From Nymphalis io (taxonomy: Eukaryota > Arthropoda > Insecta > Lepidoptera > Nymphalidae), in contig NC_065904.1 of the NCBI RefSeq assembly GCF_905147045.1, forward strand, positions 4,650,001 through 4,714,000: DNA of 64,000 nt, in the 5' to 3' direction. Positions 1 through 10,001 of this stretch are shown here, in pieces. The notes under the pieces are model-generated. The model searched no databases. It was not told the DNA's origin and saw nothing but the letters and a program-made list of their open reading frames with translations. The translations under genes and the position numbers were made by a program. Position 1 is the first letter of the stretch; each line of letters starts with the position of its first letter.

Positions 1-100
1 AGCGGGGGTAGAAAACATCTTGAGGATACTTGCATGTATCTGATGAAAATCTGTCTCGTGTGTCCACTAATCCGCATTCGAGTCGCGTAGTTCTCAAAAG
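1..100 (+). repeat. Degenerate family B (tRNA SINE) fragment cut by window edge
   Basis: Aligned by eye with the middle of the family B copy at 5025-5332: AAAACATCTTGAGGATACTT corresponds to the AAAACATCGTGAGGAAACCT part, and CCACTAATCCGCATTCGAGT to the CCACCAACCCGGATTGGAGC part. Old and diverged. Confidence 0.7.
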
Positions 101-631
101 GAATTTAATTCACTGATAACCTTAAGAGTTTTGCCTATAATTTAAGTCGTTTGTAAACAAATCTAAATTTAATGTCAACAACAAAAGCACGCACTGCAAA
201 TATTTTAATCTACTAACTATTATTTTATTTCATTTAACATTAAATATCGTATTAGCTGTGTCAAATTTCTTATATCATAAAAACTGAGAGTAAGCATACC
301 CTTAACGTCACCGTCTGGACACAAGTTAATGGCAGACCGTCATTCGGCCGGGCTCTAATGCGAAACATCGAAAAAAAAATAAGCAAATTGTTTTAAATGG
401 GCAGGTAGGCCCACGCCCGGCTGACCTACAGACGGCCAGTTATTACAGAAAATAATAAAAAAAACGTTTTAGGGTCTCGTGGATAAAGATAAAATAATTG
501 TAGTACTTATAAATCAATTACATTAAAATGTATTTTCGATACAATCGTTAAAAATACATAAATATGCAAAATAACCTAAATCGAAATTAATGTTTATAGT
601 TACGTCGACGTTTTTGCCGATGGAGAATTAT

Positions 632-835
632 CTATACTAATGTTATAAGTGCGAAAATAACTCAGTCTGTTTGTTACGCTTTTACTAATAGAACACTGAA
701 CCGATTTTGATGAAATTTGGTATGAAGCTAGCTTGAACTCGGAGGAAGGACATGGGATTTTTCATAACAACCCCTCCTCCCAACATCAAATCTCCTCCTG
801 ACCTAACATGCAGGTGATGCCGCGGGCGAACGAAC
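632..835 (+). repeat. Old dispersed lepidopteran-type repeat
   Basis: Contains GAACCGATTTTGATGAAATT-type text (here ACTGAACCGATTTTGATGAA) with TTGGTATGAAGCTAGCTTGA and ends near GCCGCGGGCGAA. A related copy lies at 30826-30972. I know this text as a common interspersed repeat of Lepidoptera; family name uncertain. Confidence 0.6.
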
Positions 836-1037
836 ACTATTAATAAAATAATAATAAAACATGCCGAGTTTTCGTAATCATTTCCTGACCCTTCACGTTC
901 AGCAGCGTTTATAATTTAAACTAAAACAGCCAGTCAGCTAAACAAAAATAAAAAATGACATACACGACATACTAACCGTGTAAAGTCCTAATAATTGAAA
1001 TAAGTTAATAACAACGATGTGAACTTACTTCGACCTC

Positions 1038-1100
1038 GGAAGTCGTCTGAACTGCGCAGGGTATATCTATTATATACCCTGCGCAGACCAGACGACTTCC
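1038..1100. repeat. Near-perfect 29-bp inverted repeat (hairpin)
   Basis: Left arm 1038-1066 begins GGAAGTCGTCTG and ends CTGCGCAGGGTATAT; right arm 1072-1100 is its reverse complement with two mismatches (AA against GT in the middle); the loop is 5 nt. Confidence 0.9.
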
Positions 1101-2391
1101 CTTGAACAACTGTAGGCTCAAACACTGTTGCACATTATTTTCTGTCACTCTCTCACATTATTGAAACTCGACACGATCGGATAGTGATCAGGATCATCGG
1201 CTTTTCGTGGTTTCCGGCATAGAATGTGAGCACTGCCAACTACCAGAACAGCTATTGAGTAATTTATTTGAACATTAGAGCAACCGGACAAATTTTCATT
1301 GAGAAACAATATAGTGAAGTAAAATGGAATACTTGATATTTATTAGAAAACGATTAATCGATCGCTGGCAACAAATTTTATTACGAAAGAATGAAAACAC
1401 AAAAACTTCAGTATTTATATACAATGCCAATAATTTGTTCCATTTGTTACGACGGAACCCTAATCGTAACAATCCGACGCGCGATTTTCCAAAAAATTTT
1501 TTGTTCAAATTTTTTTGCGCGAACATTAAATATATTATTCAGGTGAACTAATTAGTCACGTCGAACCATAATGGAGATATAATAATTCATCGCGTTAGTT
1601 TTTCTCATCGGTTGTCAAATGATGGACGACTTTATCTCGATCTAGTCGAGAGACCCGGTTTCGCTTGCGTATAGGACGTATTAAGATACGTAATGTTCGT
1701 TACAGAGATGAGCTCTTAAGTTATTCCGGCTTTAGTTATCTATACTTATTGAGCTGGAGAATATGTATGTTTTTTTACGCTAATCTCGGAAACTTAGTCC
1801 GGTTTGAAAGGATATTTTTCAAGCTATTAGTTTAAGGAACAGAGCAGTAACTATAAAAATCAACCAATCTGGCATATCATTCGCTGAAATACATCTGATA
1901 ACATATTTATCAAATGTGCAACAGGCTTGAATAATCAATATTTAACGTGGTCGAAACCGCGCTGATCTTTAATATAATTTATATAAGATTTAGTATGGGA
2001 ATATGGAGTCGGAATTCACAGTCTAGGAGGTACATAGGACGTTAATACTTTCTGTATTAATCAAGATTAAAAACTGGAATATTCCTAAGATTGTTGATGT
2101 TAATATTATTAATCAATAATCACTTGTTGGAAAAAGTTTAGAATCCAAAAGATATTTATCATTTAAATTCGAATAAAATTTATCGATGAAAATTGTAAAA
2201 AAAATTTTTAATCAGAAACTTTAATCAGAAACGTTGGTAATGTTTCAAATCAAATTAAGGAAAACTATAGAAAAATATAGAATTGAAATTTTAAGTTATC
2301 AGTATACGACAATACACAGACATGTATATTTTTAATCTGTATAAAGATTTTACAGAGTATAATGATAGATTATAACATATATTTAACTCAC

Positions 2392-2491
2392 CGGCTCCCT
2401 GTCCCCTTGGCTGTCCTTGCCGAGTCCTTCGCCCTTCGACCAGCCCATTTTCTCCAGCAACTTGAAGCCTTTGTTCTCAGCTGCTATAAAC
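2392..2491 (-). CDS. AGGF1: AGGF1 exon 10 (G-patch)
   Basis: 100 nt, joins in phase 2 and ends phase 0 at GAGCCG|GTGAG. Product FIAAENKGFKLLEKMGWSKG then EGLGKDSQGDREP: a classic G-patch with the GMGWxxGxGLGK core. The remaining C-terminus must lie downstream (to the left). Confidence 0.92.
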
Positions 2492-5400
2492 CTGTCATAA
2501 ATATAAAGTGGCCGATTTAGTTTCGTATCAGCGGCGCTTTCGGAAGCGATTATGCAAATTGTTACGATGGAAAATGTTTTTTTAACACTTTAGGATGAAC
2601 ACATATGTTAAAGTTGAAGTTCGATTATGTTTTTGGTAATTAATTCTTGTGTTTCAAGCGGTCGGGACACTAATGACTTCTAAAGGCTGCAATTTTCGTG
2701 ATAAATACCTCGAAGGTGGTACTTTATATATACATATATATTATACATACCTCGAAGGTGGTACTTTATATATACATATATTACTGGTGGTAGGGCTTTG
2801 TGCAAGCTCGTCTGGGTAGGTACCACCCACTCATCAGATATTCTACCGCAAAACAGCAATACTTGATATTGTTGTGTTCCGGTTTGAAGGGTGAGTGAGC
2901 CAGTGTAATTACAGGCACAAGGGACATAAAATCTTAGTTCCCAAGGTTGGTGGCGCATTGGATATGTAAGCGATGGTTGACATTTCTTACAATGCCAATG
3001 TCTAAGAGCGTTGGTGACCACTTACCATCAGGTGGCCCATATGCTCGTCCGCCTTCCTATTCTATAAAAAAAAAAAAAAAAATACAATCAGTTTTTATTT
3101 AATGTGTATTTGTACACAACTTATGACTTTTTTATTACATATAATAAATTTATGTATTTATTTTTTATAAGTAGGTGAGCCTCAGGAAAACCTACACTTG
3201 GCCAATTGACATTGTCATCGCATTAGACAGACGCGCGTCCTTGAGCTTAAGTTTTTAGTGTTTGTAATTGCACCCAGATTTTTTTAAACTGAATTACTGC
3301 AACAGAAAGTGTTGCCATATAGCAGTAACTGGTAAGCTTATCCAGAAACGCCTGAACTTCTATCAGTCAAATGTCACGAAATACATAAATATGGCTTATG
3401 TATATTGCCATATTGGAAAAAATATCTTTTAACTATATTATTAGTTAAAATATTTTGTGCACTTACAAAATATAAAATTTCATAGTAATGTTTTCGCTAC
3501 AGCCTAACCATTATTAAAAACTTAACGTGGACTACCATCGGCTGAGATTCCTTTAACGTTCTTAGATATTGACTAAGACATACAAATCATTTCTTACACA
3601 GTCAATGCACCACCAATAATTGCTTGTAAGATGTTCTGCATTAAATTCCACTGGCTCACTAAGTAACAGCGATTTCAAATTCGATTAATAAGTATATATT
3701 ACAGCACCACCTGCCTCATATCCTATGAGTTATTACATCGTTGGTTGCCTGGAAGAGATCGCTATGTAGCGATAAGATCGCCAAAAGTGTATGCTACTTT
3801 TATTTAGTCTGTATCCGTGTTTTGTATTTTTTTTTCTCTTTGTGGTGTACAATAAAGTATAAAGTAAAAGTAAAGCATTCTTACGTGTTAATATCACTGC
3901 TCTGCGTTTTCTCAGAGTGGTGCGACGAGCCGACCTTTTCTCTCCTCGTCTGCGCCCTGTCGTTGTACGCGGTCTCTTCTATCGCTAACGGTTTTGGCGC
4001 GTATTTGTTCTTCAACCTCGCGAGTTCTAGTTGATGTTGTTTCTGAACGCTGCACGTACGTGTGTAAGCGACTTTTTCTTTTTCTTGTGCTGTACAGATA
4101 AAAAAATCTTTATAACTAACACTTTTTATATCTCTATTTGCTTATACATTTTAAATATTATTATTTTTTTTATTCAATATGAAAAACTTTTCCTTTTCCA
4201 AGAATTAAAAAAAAACCTCATGCTTGCATGTTTTTTATTTTAGCCTATTGGGCGTGTTATAAAATTGTATTAACTTTTATTATTTAAGTAATTTTATCTT
4301 ATTTAACCTTTTACTGCACTGAATGTAACGTTTGTGTTGGCAGCATATGTACAAGGCGTAGACTGAAAAGCAGCCTAGCTGAGAATACGACCTTTTCACC
4401 AAATTATCAAATATCATATTGTCAAATCTTTTTTATGGTTTTGTATCTTAATTTTGTTTTTGTTTCTTTAGGTGAATAAAGTTATTTATTATTATTATTA
4501 CTTATAAGAATAGCACAGTGGAATAAGCTTAACTCCCGCAAAAGGTGAGGCTTTAGATCTGCACATGGAACATATGCATGCTATAACTTTAAAATATAAA
4601 TTCTTCAACGTGTAGCATTATTAAAATATCGATATTCGAAAATAAAAATATTCAATTCATTTTAGTTTCTAGAATTTTTCATTCATTAACATTATAAGCT
4701 TGATTGAACAGACCAGTATAACGCGACTTATTTTCACAAGTAAGTAGTCTAAAGAATAAACATTTAGAATTTGAATAGCAACATCAAAGCCTTTGTGTCC
4801 ACTTCTAATGTCCACGGATTATTTTTAAGACAAAATTATCGTAGTGAAATAACAAAATTACTTGAATCTACTTACTTTCCATTATAAGCCCCGGTTCACA
4901 ATGGCCACACGTATCATTGCCGGCGTGAATGTGACAAAGCAGCTTCGTTTCACCCAACTGTATTGTACTTCCATGTACTACCTAAAATATTAGGAGAATT
5001 AAGTTGTAGTATACAATTATGTTTAAAAAAAAGCCGAGATGGCCCAGTGGTAAGAACGCGTGAATCTTAACCGATGATCGTGGGTTCAAACCCGGGCAAG
5101 CACCAATGAATTTTCATGTGCTTAATTTGTGATTATAATTCATCTCGTGCTTGACGGTGAAGGAAAACATCGTGAGGAAACCTGCATGTGTCTAATTTCA
5201 CTGAAATTCTGCCACATGTGTATTCCACCAACCCGGATTGGAGCAGCGTGGTGGAATAAGCTCCAAACCTTCTCCTCAAAAAGAGGTGCGGAGGCCTTTA
5301 GCCCAGCAGTGGGACATTCACAGGCTGTTACGGTATACAATTATGTTTTATACTTTATTGTACACCACACCACAAAGAGAAAATACAGAACATGTGTACT

Positions 5401-8400
5401 GCCTAAATAAATGTACAATTATGGCGACCTTATATATACATAGCGATCTCTTCAAGGCAACCAACGGTGTAAGTAATTACAGATAGGATATGAGGTAGGT
5501 GGTGGTATGAATAAAATAATATTAATATTTAATTAAAACAAAACCAATTAACAAATGTAAATATAAAATACACATATTATGCATCCATAAATAAATTATA
5601 TTATCAGTAAATACAAAATTACAAGTATATGATATAAATACATGCTATATACTCTTTATCAGAAGAGAAGCCTATCAGTCTCCACAAGGCCAATTTTTTT
5701 TTTAAATATGTTTTTTTTTTTTTGTAAAAAAGTATCCGGTAACACCCACGACAAATGAATTGCTCATTCATTTCTATGCCAGAAACATTAACGCAAGTGT
5801 CAACAAGACTTGTCCAAGTTTCAGAGCAATCGAATGAACGGTTTAGAAACGCATACAATACGCTTGTGCTTAATATGCTGATAATATATAAATAAATAGT
5901 TTCGTTCAGATAAATCTTACATGGTAAATTTACTGGTGGTAGGGCTTTGTGCAAGCTCGTCTGGGTAGGTACCACCCACTCATCAGATATTCTACCGCAA
6001 AACAGCAATACTTGATATTGTTGTGTTCCGGTTTGAAGGGTGAGTGAGCCAGTGTAATTACAGGCACAAGGGACATAAAATCTTAGTTCCCAAGGTTGGT
6101 GGCGCATTGGATATGTAAGCGATGGTTGACATTTCTTACAATGCCAATGTCTAAGAGCGTTGGTGACCACTTACCATCAGGTGGCCCATATGCTCGTCCG
6201 CCTTCCTTTTCTATAAAAAAAAAAAAATCTATTAATTTCCTTGTCATCTTGGATGATTTAAGTAATAATTCATCGATAAGTTAAAAGATATTGTTACCTC
6301 TACAGGACTGCTCCTCTCTTGACTCTCAGACATACGAATACCGTTAATTATTGTGCCGTTCTTTGAACCTAAGTCAACTGCCAGATATATTCTTTTATCC
6401 ATATTGTAATTGATATCCAAGTGATTCTGTAAAATAACATTACATTGTTAGAAACAAATATAAAAAAAAAATAAAACAAAAAATAAAAATACATAATTAC
6501 GATAGCATTATCAGCATCAGATTAGAAATAAATTATTTTAAATTTTTAGAGGGCTTGTACATAAATTTGCTAAAGCTTATCCTTTCAAACGAATTAATAT
6601 ACTAGAATCTAAAAGTTTAATTTGAATGCATGCATGATCTGTTTGAGGGTTGCATGCATTGCTTTTTTGCTAAAATAATGCTATTTGCTAAAAAAGTGTC
6701 AATCAAACAATAAGCTAGAGCTTTAACAGCTAACAATATGGTTTTGTGCAAGCTCGTCTGGGTAGGTACCACCCACTCATCAGATATTCTACCGCAAAAC
6801 AGCAGTACTTGGTATTGTTGTGTTCCGGTTTGAAGGGTGAGTGAGCTAGTAATTAAACAGGCACAAGGGACATAACATCTTAGTTCCCCAGGTTGGTGGC
6901 GCATTGGTGATGTCAGCGATGGTTAACATTTCTTACAATGCCAATGTCTATGGGCGTTGGTGACCACTTATCATCAGGTGGCCCATATGCTCGTCCGCCT
7001 TCCTATTCTATAAAAAAAAAATATGCCAGGATGAGATTTCGTCAATCTTTAGAAAGTAAGAGCAGAGTTAAACATATACATATGGAGAAAAGTTACGAGT
7101 GGTGCAAACTGTTACAAAATGCTATTGACCGGGTTTTTATACACACACTCACACGCGTACGCGAGCTCACATTTACACACACTTAAAACAATTAAATATC
7201 TTTATTATATAAATTATCTACTGAAGTTTTTTTCGATTCAATTCAAGATCAACCACACATAACCTGATTGTTGTGACAATGAGCACATAGAAGCAAATAT
7301 ACAAATTTCATATGAGCCAGCTATTATAATAAATGTAAATACTTACCCGGGACACATTGTGATCCCTTATAACAATAGCATGTTGATCCCCTTCTCTGCC
7401 TATCGTTCCACCGTCCTTAGTTATAAGATACAAACTGCCTACTTTCAGTTTAGGTAAGTTTGTCTCCCTTACTATGACACGCATGCATGGTGGATGATGC
7501 TTGGCTACCGATTCTGAAAACAAGACACCCTTTCAAATAATTAACGCTTGTTACAATTGCAAATCATTGAAAAATTATATTTCCTATTTATTTTTGCATA
7601 ATAGTAGAATGAAAAATATTCATTACAAACAATATAATAAACAACATTTTCATCTCATATTTTAAAGAAATAAAAAACCTATTTTTTTTTCTATAACCTA
7701 TTCTAGGCAAAGGAATAAAGACAAATAAACAATATTGAAATCGATATCATTGGCATTTATAATGAATTTTCAAAAAAATTGCATAGCTGTCATCCGAAAT
7801 TAAAGTGGATATAAGTAGTTACTTTGAATCTTATTGTATAAATAAAGATACACTAATCAAGGAGTGTTTGCAGTGCTTAATATAGCTAAGCTTTTAGCAC
7901 ATTGTATGGAATATATAAACTTACTTCTTATTTAAATGGAATAGAATATACATCTTATCATAATACAGATAATCAATTTGGAGCTAAAATTTTAATTCAT
8001 TGGTTTTACGAGGCAATTTAGTGATATAATTATTATTTTTACAATTTGCAACAAGAAACTTTTTAAGTTTATTCCTATTAGATAGGTCAGGTATACTTGT
8101 GATATACATTTATATTTGTACAATATAATCGTGGCTGTATTGTGTTCTTCATTTACCGTCATCAGTAGCAGTAGATGTACTTGCATCTGTTTCTGCATCG
8201 GACACTTCACTAGAAGTGTCACTGCACTCTCCGTCTTCTAACTGTTCTGCAATTACTTTCTCTTTATCATTCACAACTTCTGATTCATCAGAAGCAATGT
8301 CTCTTTTAGCTTCTGTAATTTCATTTTCATTTGTTTCCTGTGTTTTCTTCTTTGAATCTTTAGAAATTTTCTTGCGTTTTGGTTTGCTTCCTTCTTCTTC

Positions 8401-9911
8401 CTTTTCCTGCAATATAACATTTCAGATGTTGGTATTTGGAAGCAACTTGTGAGCATTGTATTTACCTAAGGCAGTTGCGCCTCGGAGTGAAACCTGAGTG
8501 AATTGTTTGGTCAGGTTTTCAACATCGTCAGTTTTAGTAGCCTGAAAGGAGTAAACATATATGGTAACAGTACAATACACATTATGTCGAAAAGTCATTA
8601 TTTTGTGACAGCTAATATTTAATGTCACACAAAGATCATCTCAGACAGCCTTACTTATAAACATTGTTTTTAATCTCACTTTCTCACATCATTGTTTTGA
8701 CATTAGAATGAAGAAGACAGCATTATTTAACTTGTCACCAACTAAACAACATTTATAGATAAAGCCGAAAGAGTTTTGTAAAATTTAATTTTACACATTT
8801 GAAAATTAAGTTTCATATACCTTTTTGTTTTTCTTTGCTTTCTTCTTCTCATGAGCAATAAGAGATTTATTCTCAGCACTTTTATCAGGATATGAATGAA
8901 ACACAAATGTTTGTTTTTCATTTGAATAATAGTAGTAACATCCCGTATCTGTATGATAATAGAGTCCAAGTTCCTATAAACAACAAATTCTATTAATCTC
9001 ATAAAAAAATCATACTTAGCTATAAGCCAAGAATGAAATTATTATTAGTTTGTATGATAATTTAATTAGAACATAGAAATAATAATAACATAATCTCTAT
9101 ATGAGTCAGAGATTATGTTTTTATTATTATTCCTGACTGCTCAAAAAAAGGAGTTTAATGTTTTCATGGTTCATATATGCAAGTTTGTAGGAAATGCCTT
9201 AATAGTTTTAAATGTTTGTCATTGCCATAATGTGTTATTTTATTTCTTGTACACAAAAGTTTCAAGACAGAAATAAATTCTTCAACAGATTTAATATTTA
9301 CAATTTTATGTACATATAAGTAACTCACAGAATTATAATAGTACCCAGTCTTGTAGTCATAGTACATTCCAGCAGATTCTACATACACCATACCAGTATC
9401 TTGGAGAGCACTTTGAGCTGCTTCTACAACTTGCTCTGCTATACTTTTTTCACTTTTTCCATTGTTGTGAGTAGTCCATGCGGCAGATTCTTCAATTTTA
9501 TTATCTGATACTTCTGTAATTGATATATTTTCTTTTCGACTAGTAGTTTGGGTGTGTGAAGATATCAAATTTCTTGATTGTTCGGAATTGGAGGATAGCT
9601 TATTTTTACTTGTTCTCACCTATAAATTGCATGTGTATAAATAATAAATGCGGTAGTAATTTAAAAAAATGGGAATCTTATTAAAATGAATTAAAATTAG
9701 CCAATAATATTAATACAAACTATACCTTTTCGAGTTGTCGCTTTAGAGATTTTATAAGGGAATTTTTCTTTTTTATGCAGTGTCGCATTTTCAATAGCAA
9801 ATTTAAGATTTCCGGCCTGTATTTTAAAGATATTCGAAGTGATCTTAAATTAATAAGATGTCGTTTTTTCGGGTATTTAATTTTTTTTTCAGAATTATTA
9901 ATTTCTTCCAT
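2392..9911 (-). CDS. AGGF1: AGGF1 homologue (OCRE, FHA and G-patch protein), ten exons, 3' end missing
   Basis: Exons (minus strand, 5' to 3'): 9726-9911, 9329-9619, 8821-8973, 8494-8541, 8157-8406, 7347-7513, 6298-6426, 4872-4981, 3885-4049, 2392-2491, giving about 533 codons. Domains in order: Lys-rich coiled start (1-62); OCRE domain with repeated Tyr octamers (YYDYKTGYYYNS, then GLYYHTDTGCYYYY) near 146-180; Lys-rich stretch; acidic Ser/Glu/Asp linker; FHA domain near 325-440 with GTIGREGDQH, the SR of the phosphopeptide loop and GSKNGTIING; the HAGNDTCGHCEPG segment typical of AGGF1; a charged helix LELARLKNKY; and a G-patch (GFKLLEKMGWSKGEGLGKD) near 502-533. The family acts in the nucleus, is linked to pre-mRNA splicing and in vertebrates also to angiogenic signalling. 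The C-terminal exon(s) were not securely found and probably lie left of the window. One junction (exon 4 to 5) is uncertain. Confidence 0.9.
2705..2780 (+). repeat. Two-copy tandem repeat, period 42 bp
   Basis: ACCTCGAAGGTGGTACTTTA followed by TATATACATATA occurs at 2707 and again at 2749, directly before the family A copy at 2783. Confidence 0.85.
2783..3082 (+). repeat. Family A retroelement, full length
   Basis: Starts ACTGGTGGTAGGGCTTTGTG and ends TTCCTATTCTAT plus a poly-A run of 17. It is nearly identical to copies at 5932, 26163, 30436 and 62718. No coding capacity; poly-A tail and variable 5' truncation suggest movement by LINE machinery. Confidence 0.9.
3700..3876 (+). repeat. Family L: non-LTR retrotransposon 3' tail
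   Basis: Contains GGTTGCCTGGAAGAGATCGC, then CTTTGTGGTGTACAATAAAG with AATAAA near the end. This is the 3' UTR type of a common lepidopteran LINE. It ends 8-9 bp from the AGGF1 exon 9 donor. A diverged inverted copy is at 5346-5513. Confidence 0.7.
3885..4049 (-). CDS. AGGF1: AGGF1 exon 9 (charged helix)
   Basis: 165 nt, phase 2 to 2. VQKQHQLELARLKNKYAPKP then AYNDRAQTRREKVGSSHHSE, matching the AGGF1 segment between FHA and G-patch. Acceptor GTGCAG|CGTT, donor AACAC|GTAAG. A retroelement tail (family L) ends about 8 bp beyond the donor. Confidence 0.88.
4872..4981 (-). CDS. AGGF1: AGGF1 exon 8 (end of FHA, CEPG segment)
   Basis: 110 nt, phase 0 start, phase 2 end. Product VVHGSTIQLGETKLLCHIHA then GNDTCGHCEPGLIMES. 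Two donors overlap: GTAAGT at 4877 breaks frame with exon 9, while GTAGAT at 4871 keeps it, so the second was chosen. Confidence 0.85.
5025..5332 (+). mobile_element. Family B tRNA-derived SINE with 16-bp target duplication
   Basis: Full-length copy. tRNA-like head with A box TGGCCCAGTGG (5040-5050) and B box GGTTCAAACCC (5083-5093); ends AGTGGGACATTCACAGGCTG. Flanked by identical GTATACAATTATGTTT at 5009-5024 and 5333-5348. Lies in the AGGF1 intron between exons 7 and 8. Metulj-like by resemblance. Confidence 0.93.
5346..5513 (-). repeat. Family L retrotransposon 3' tail, inverted copy
   Basis: Reverse complement of the tail at 3700-3876: TTTATTGTACACCACACCAC at the left and TAGCGATCTCTTCAAGGCAA further right. 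The SINE at 5025 inserted right at its AT-rich end. Confidence 0.7.
5932..6227 (+). repeat. Family A retroelement, full length
   Basis: Same sequence as the copy at 2783, poly-A to 6227. In the AGGF1 intron just downstream (minus-strand sense) of exon 7. Confidence 0.9.
6298..6426 (-). CDS. AGGF1: AGGF1 exon 7 (FHA domain, second half)
   Basis: 43 codons, phase 0 to 0. Shows RIYLAVDLGSKNGTIINGIR, in which the Ser-x-Asn-Gly-Thr motif is the FHA signature. Acceptor TTTACAG|AATCAC, donor GTAGAG|GTAACA. The downstream side lies near a family A insertion at 5932-6227. Confidence 0.92.
6740..7021 (+). repeat. Family A retroelement, slightly diverged and 5' truncated
   Basis: Begins GGTTTTGTGCAAGCTCGTCT and ends in poly-A at 7021; carries small changes (GCAGTACTTGGTATTG, ATGTCAGCGATGGTTAACAT) compared with the young copies. 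In AGGF1 intron 6. Confidence 0.88.
7141..7186. repeat. CA-rich microsatellite with CGCGTACGCG palindrome
   Basis: ACACACACTCACACGCGTAC and following; alternating purine/pyrimidine run in an AGGF1 intron. Confidence 0.8.
7347..7513 (-). CDS. AGGF1: AGGF1 exon 6 (FHA domain, first half)
   Basis: 167 nt, joins in phase 1 (G|AA) and ends in phase 0. Contains KHHPPCMRVIVRET, the FHA beta strands LKVGSLYLIT, GGTIGREGDQH with the conserved Gly-Arg of the phosphothreonine pocket, and ends at HNVSR, the conserved Ser-Arg. Acceptor TTTTCAG, donor CCGG|GTAAGT. Confidence 0.92.
8157..8406 (-). CDS. AGGF1: AGGF1 exon 5 (basic then acidic linker)
   Basis: 250 nt, phase 0 start, phase 1 end (GATGACG|GTAAAT). 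Basic KPKRKKISKDSKKK is followed by a long acidic Ser/Glu/Asp stretch (DGECSDTSSEVSDAETD). This is the low-complexity linker between OCRE and FHA, with many possible CK2-type sites. Confidence 0.85.
8494..8541 (-). CDS. AGGF1: AGGF1 exon 4 (short; 3' boundary uncertain)
   Basis: Acceptor TTTCAG|GCTACT gives ATKTDDVENLTKQFTQ in phase 0. Only a weak donor, CAG|GTTTCA at 8493, keeps frame with exon 5. The better-looking donor at 8465 (TTAG|GTAAAT) would add VSLRGATAL but leaves phase 1 and produces a frameshift and stop in exon 5. Confidence 0.6.
8821..8973 (-). CDS. AGGF1: AGGF1 exon 3 (second half of OCRE, Lys-rich tail)
   Basis: 51 codons, phase 0 to 0. Begins ELGLYYHTDTGCYYYYSNEK and ends in a basic stretch EKKKAKKNKK that could be a nuclear localisation signal. 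Acceptor TTTATAG|GAAC, donor AAAAAG|GTATATG. Confidence 0.9.
9078..9131. repeat. AT-rich inverted repeat in AGGF1 intron 2
   Basis: AACATAATCTC at 9087-9097 pairs with GAGATTATGTT at 9109-9119, extended by AATAATAAT against ATTATTATT with small offsets; loop of about 11 nt. Confidence 0.75.
9329..9619 (-). CDS. AGGF1: AGGF1 exon 2 (Ser/Thr-rich region and first half of OCRE)
   Basis: 97 codons, phase 0 at both ends, acceptor TTTATAG|GTGAGA and strong donor TCT|GTGAGT. It carries SIAEQVVEAAQSALQDTGMV followed by the first OCRE Tyr repeat YYDYKTGYYYNS, which continues without a break in exon 3. Confidence 0.9.
9726..9911 (-). CDS. AGGF1: AGGF1 exon 1 (start codon, coiled N-terminus)
   Basis: Starts at the ATG at 9911 and runs 62 codons to a GTATAG donor (AAAAG|GTATAG), phase 0. 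The product is Lys/Arg/Leu-rich (LLLKMRHCIKKKNSLIKSLK) and likely helical, matching the coiled N-terminal part of AGGF1. A stop codon follows directly in the intron, so the donor is needed. Confidence 0.82.
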
Positions 9912-9957
9912 TCTTACAAGAGTAAGTAAAACTTTAAGTTATATTTAAATTAAAATA

Positions 9958-9960
<3 letters not shown>

Positions 9961-9998
<38 letters not shown>
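9961..9998. repeat. (TA)n microsatellite upstream of AGGF1
   Basis: About 19 TA units, beginning 50 bp 5' of the AGGF1 start codon. Confidence 0.95.

Positions 9999-10001
<3 letters not shown>

Larger units (their letters stand above)
1..2391. other. Region downstream of the last recognised AGGF1 exon
   Basis: AT-rich. Probably an AGGF1 intron running to exons outside the window. It holds a degenerate family B fragment, an old dispersed repeat and a strong hairpin, listed separately. A possible minus-strand micro-exon at about 1032-1050 (acceptor TTCAG, donor GAA|GTAAGT) overlaps the hairpin and is not supported well enough to call. Confidence 0.5.

Noticed and set aside
1324..1551. Short frames on both strands at 1296-1551
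   Set aside because: AT-rich, no domain, no splice context.
5619..6170. 183-codon open frame on the minus strand
   Set aside because: It is the antisense frame of a family A element extended into flanking intron; the same start occurs in every young copy. No domain.
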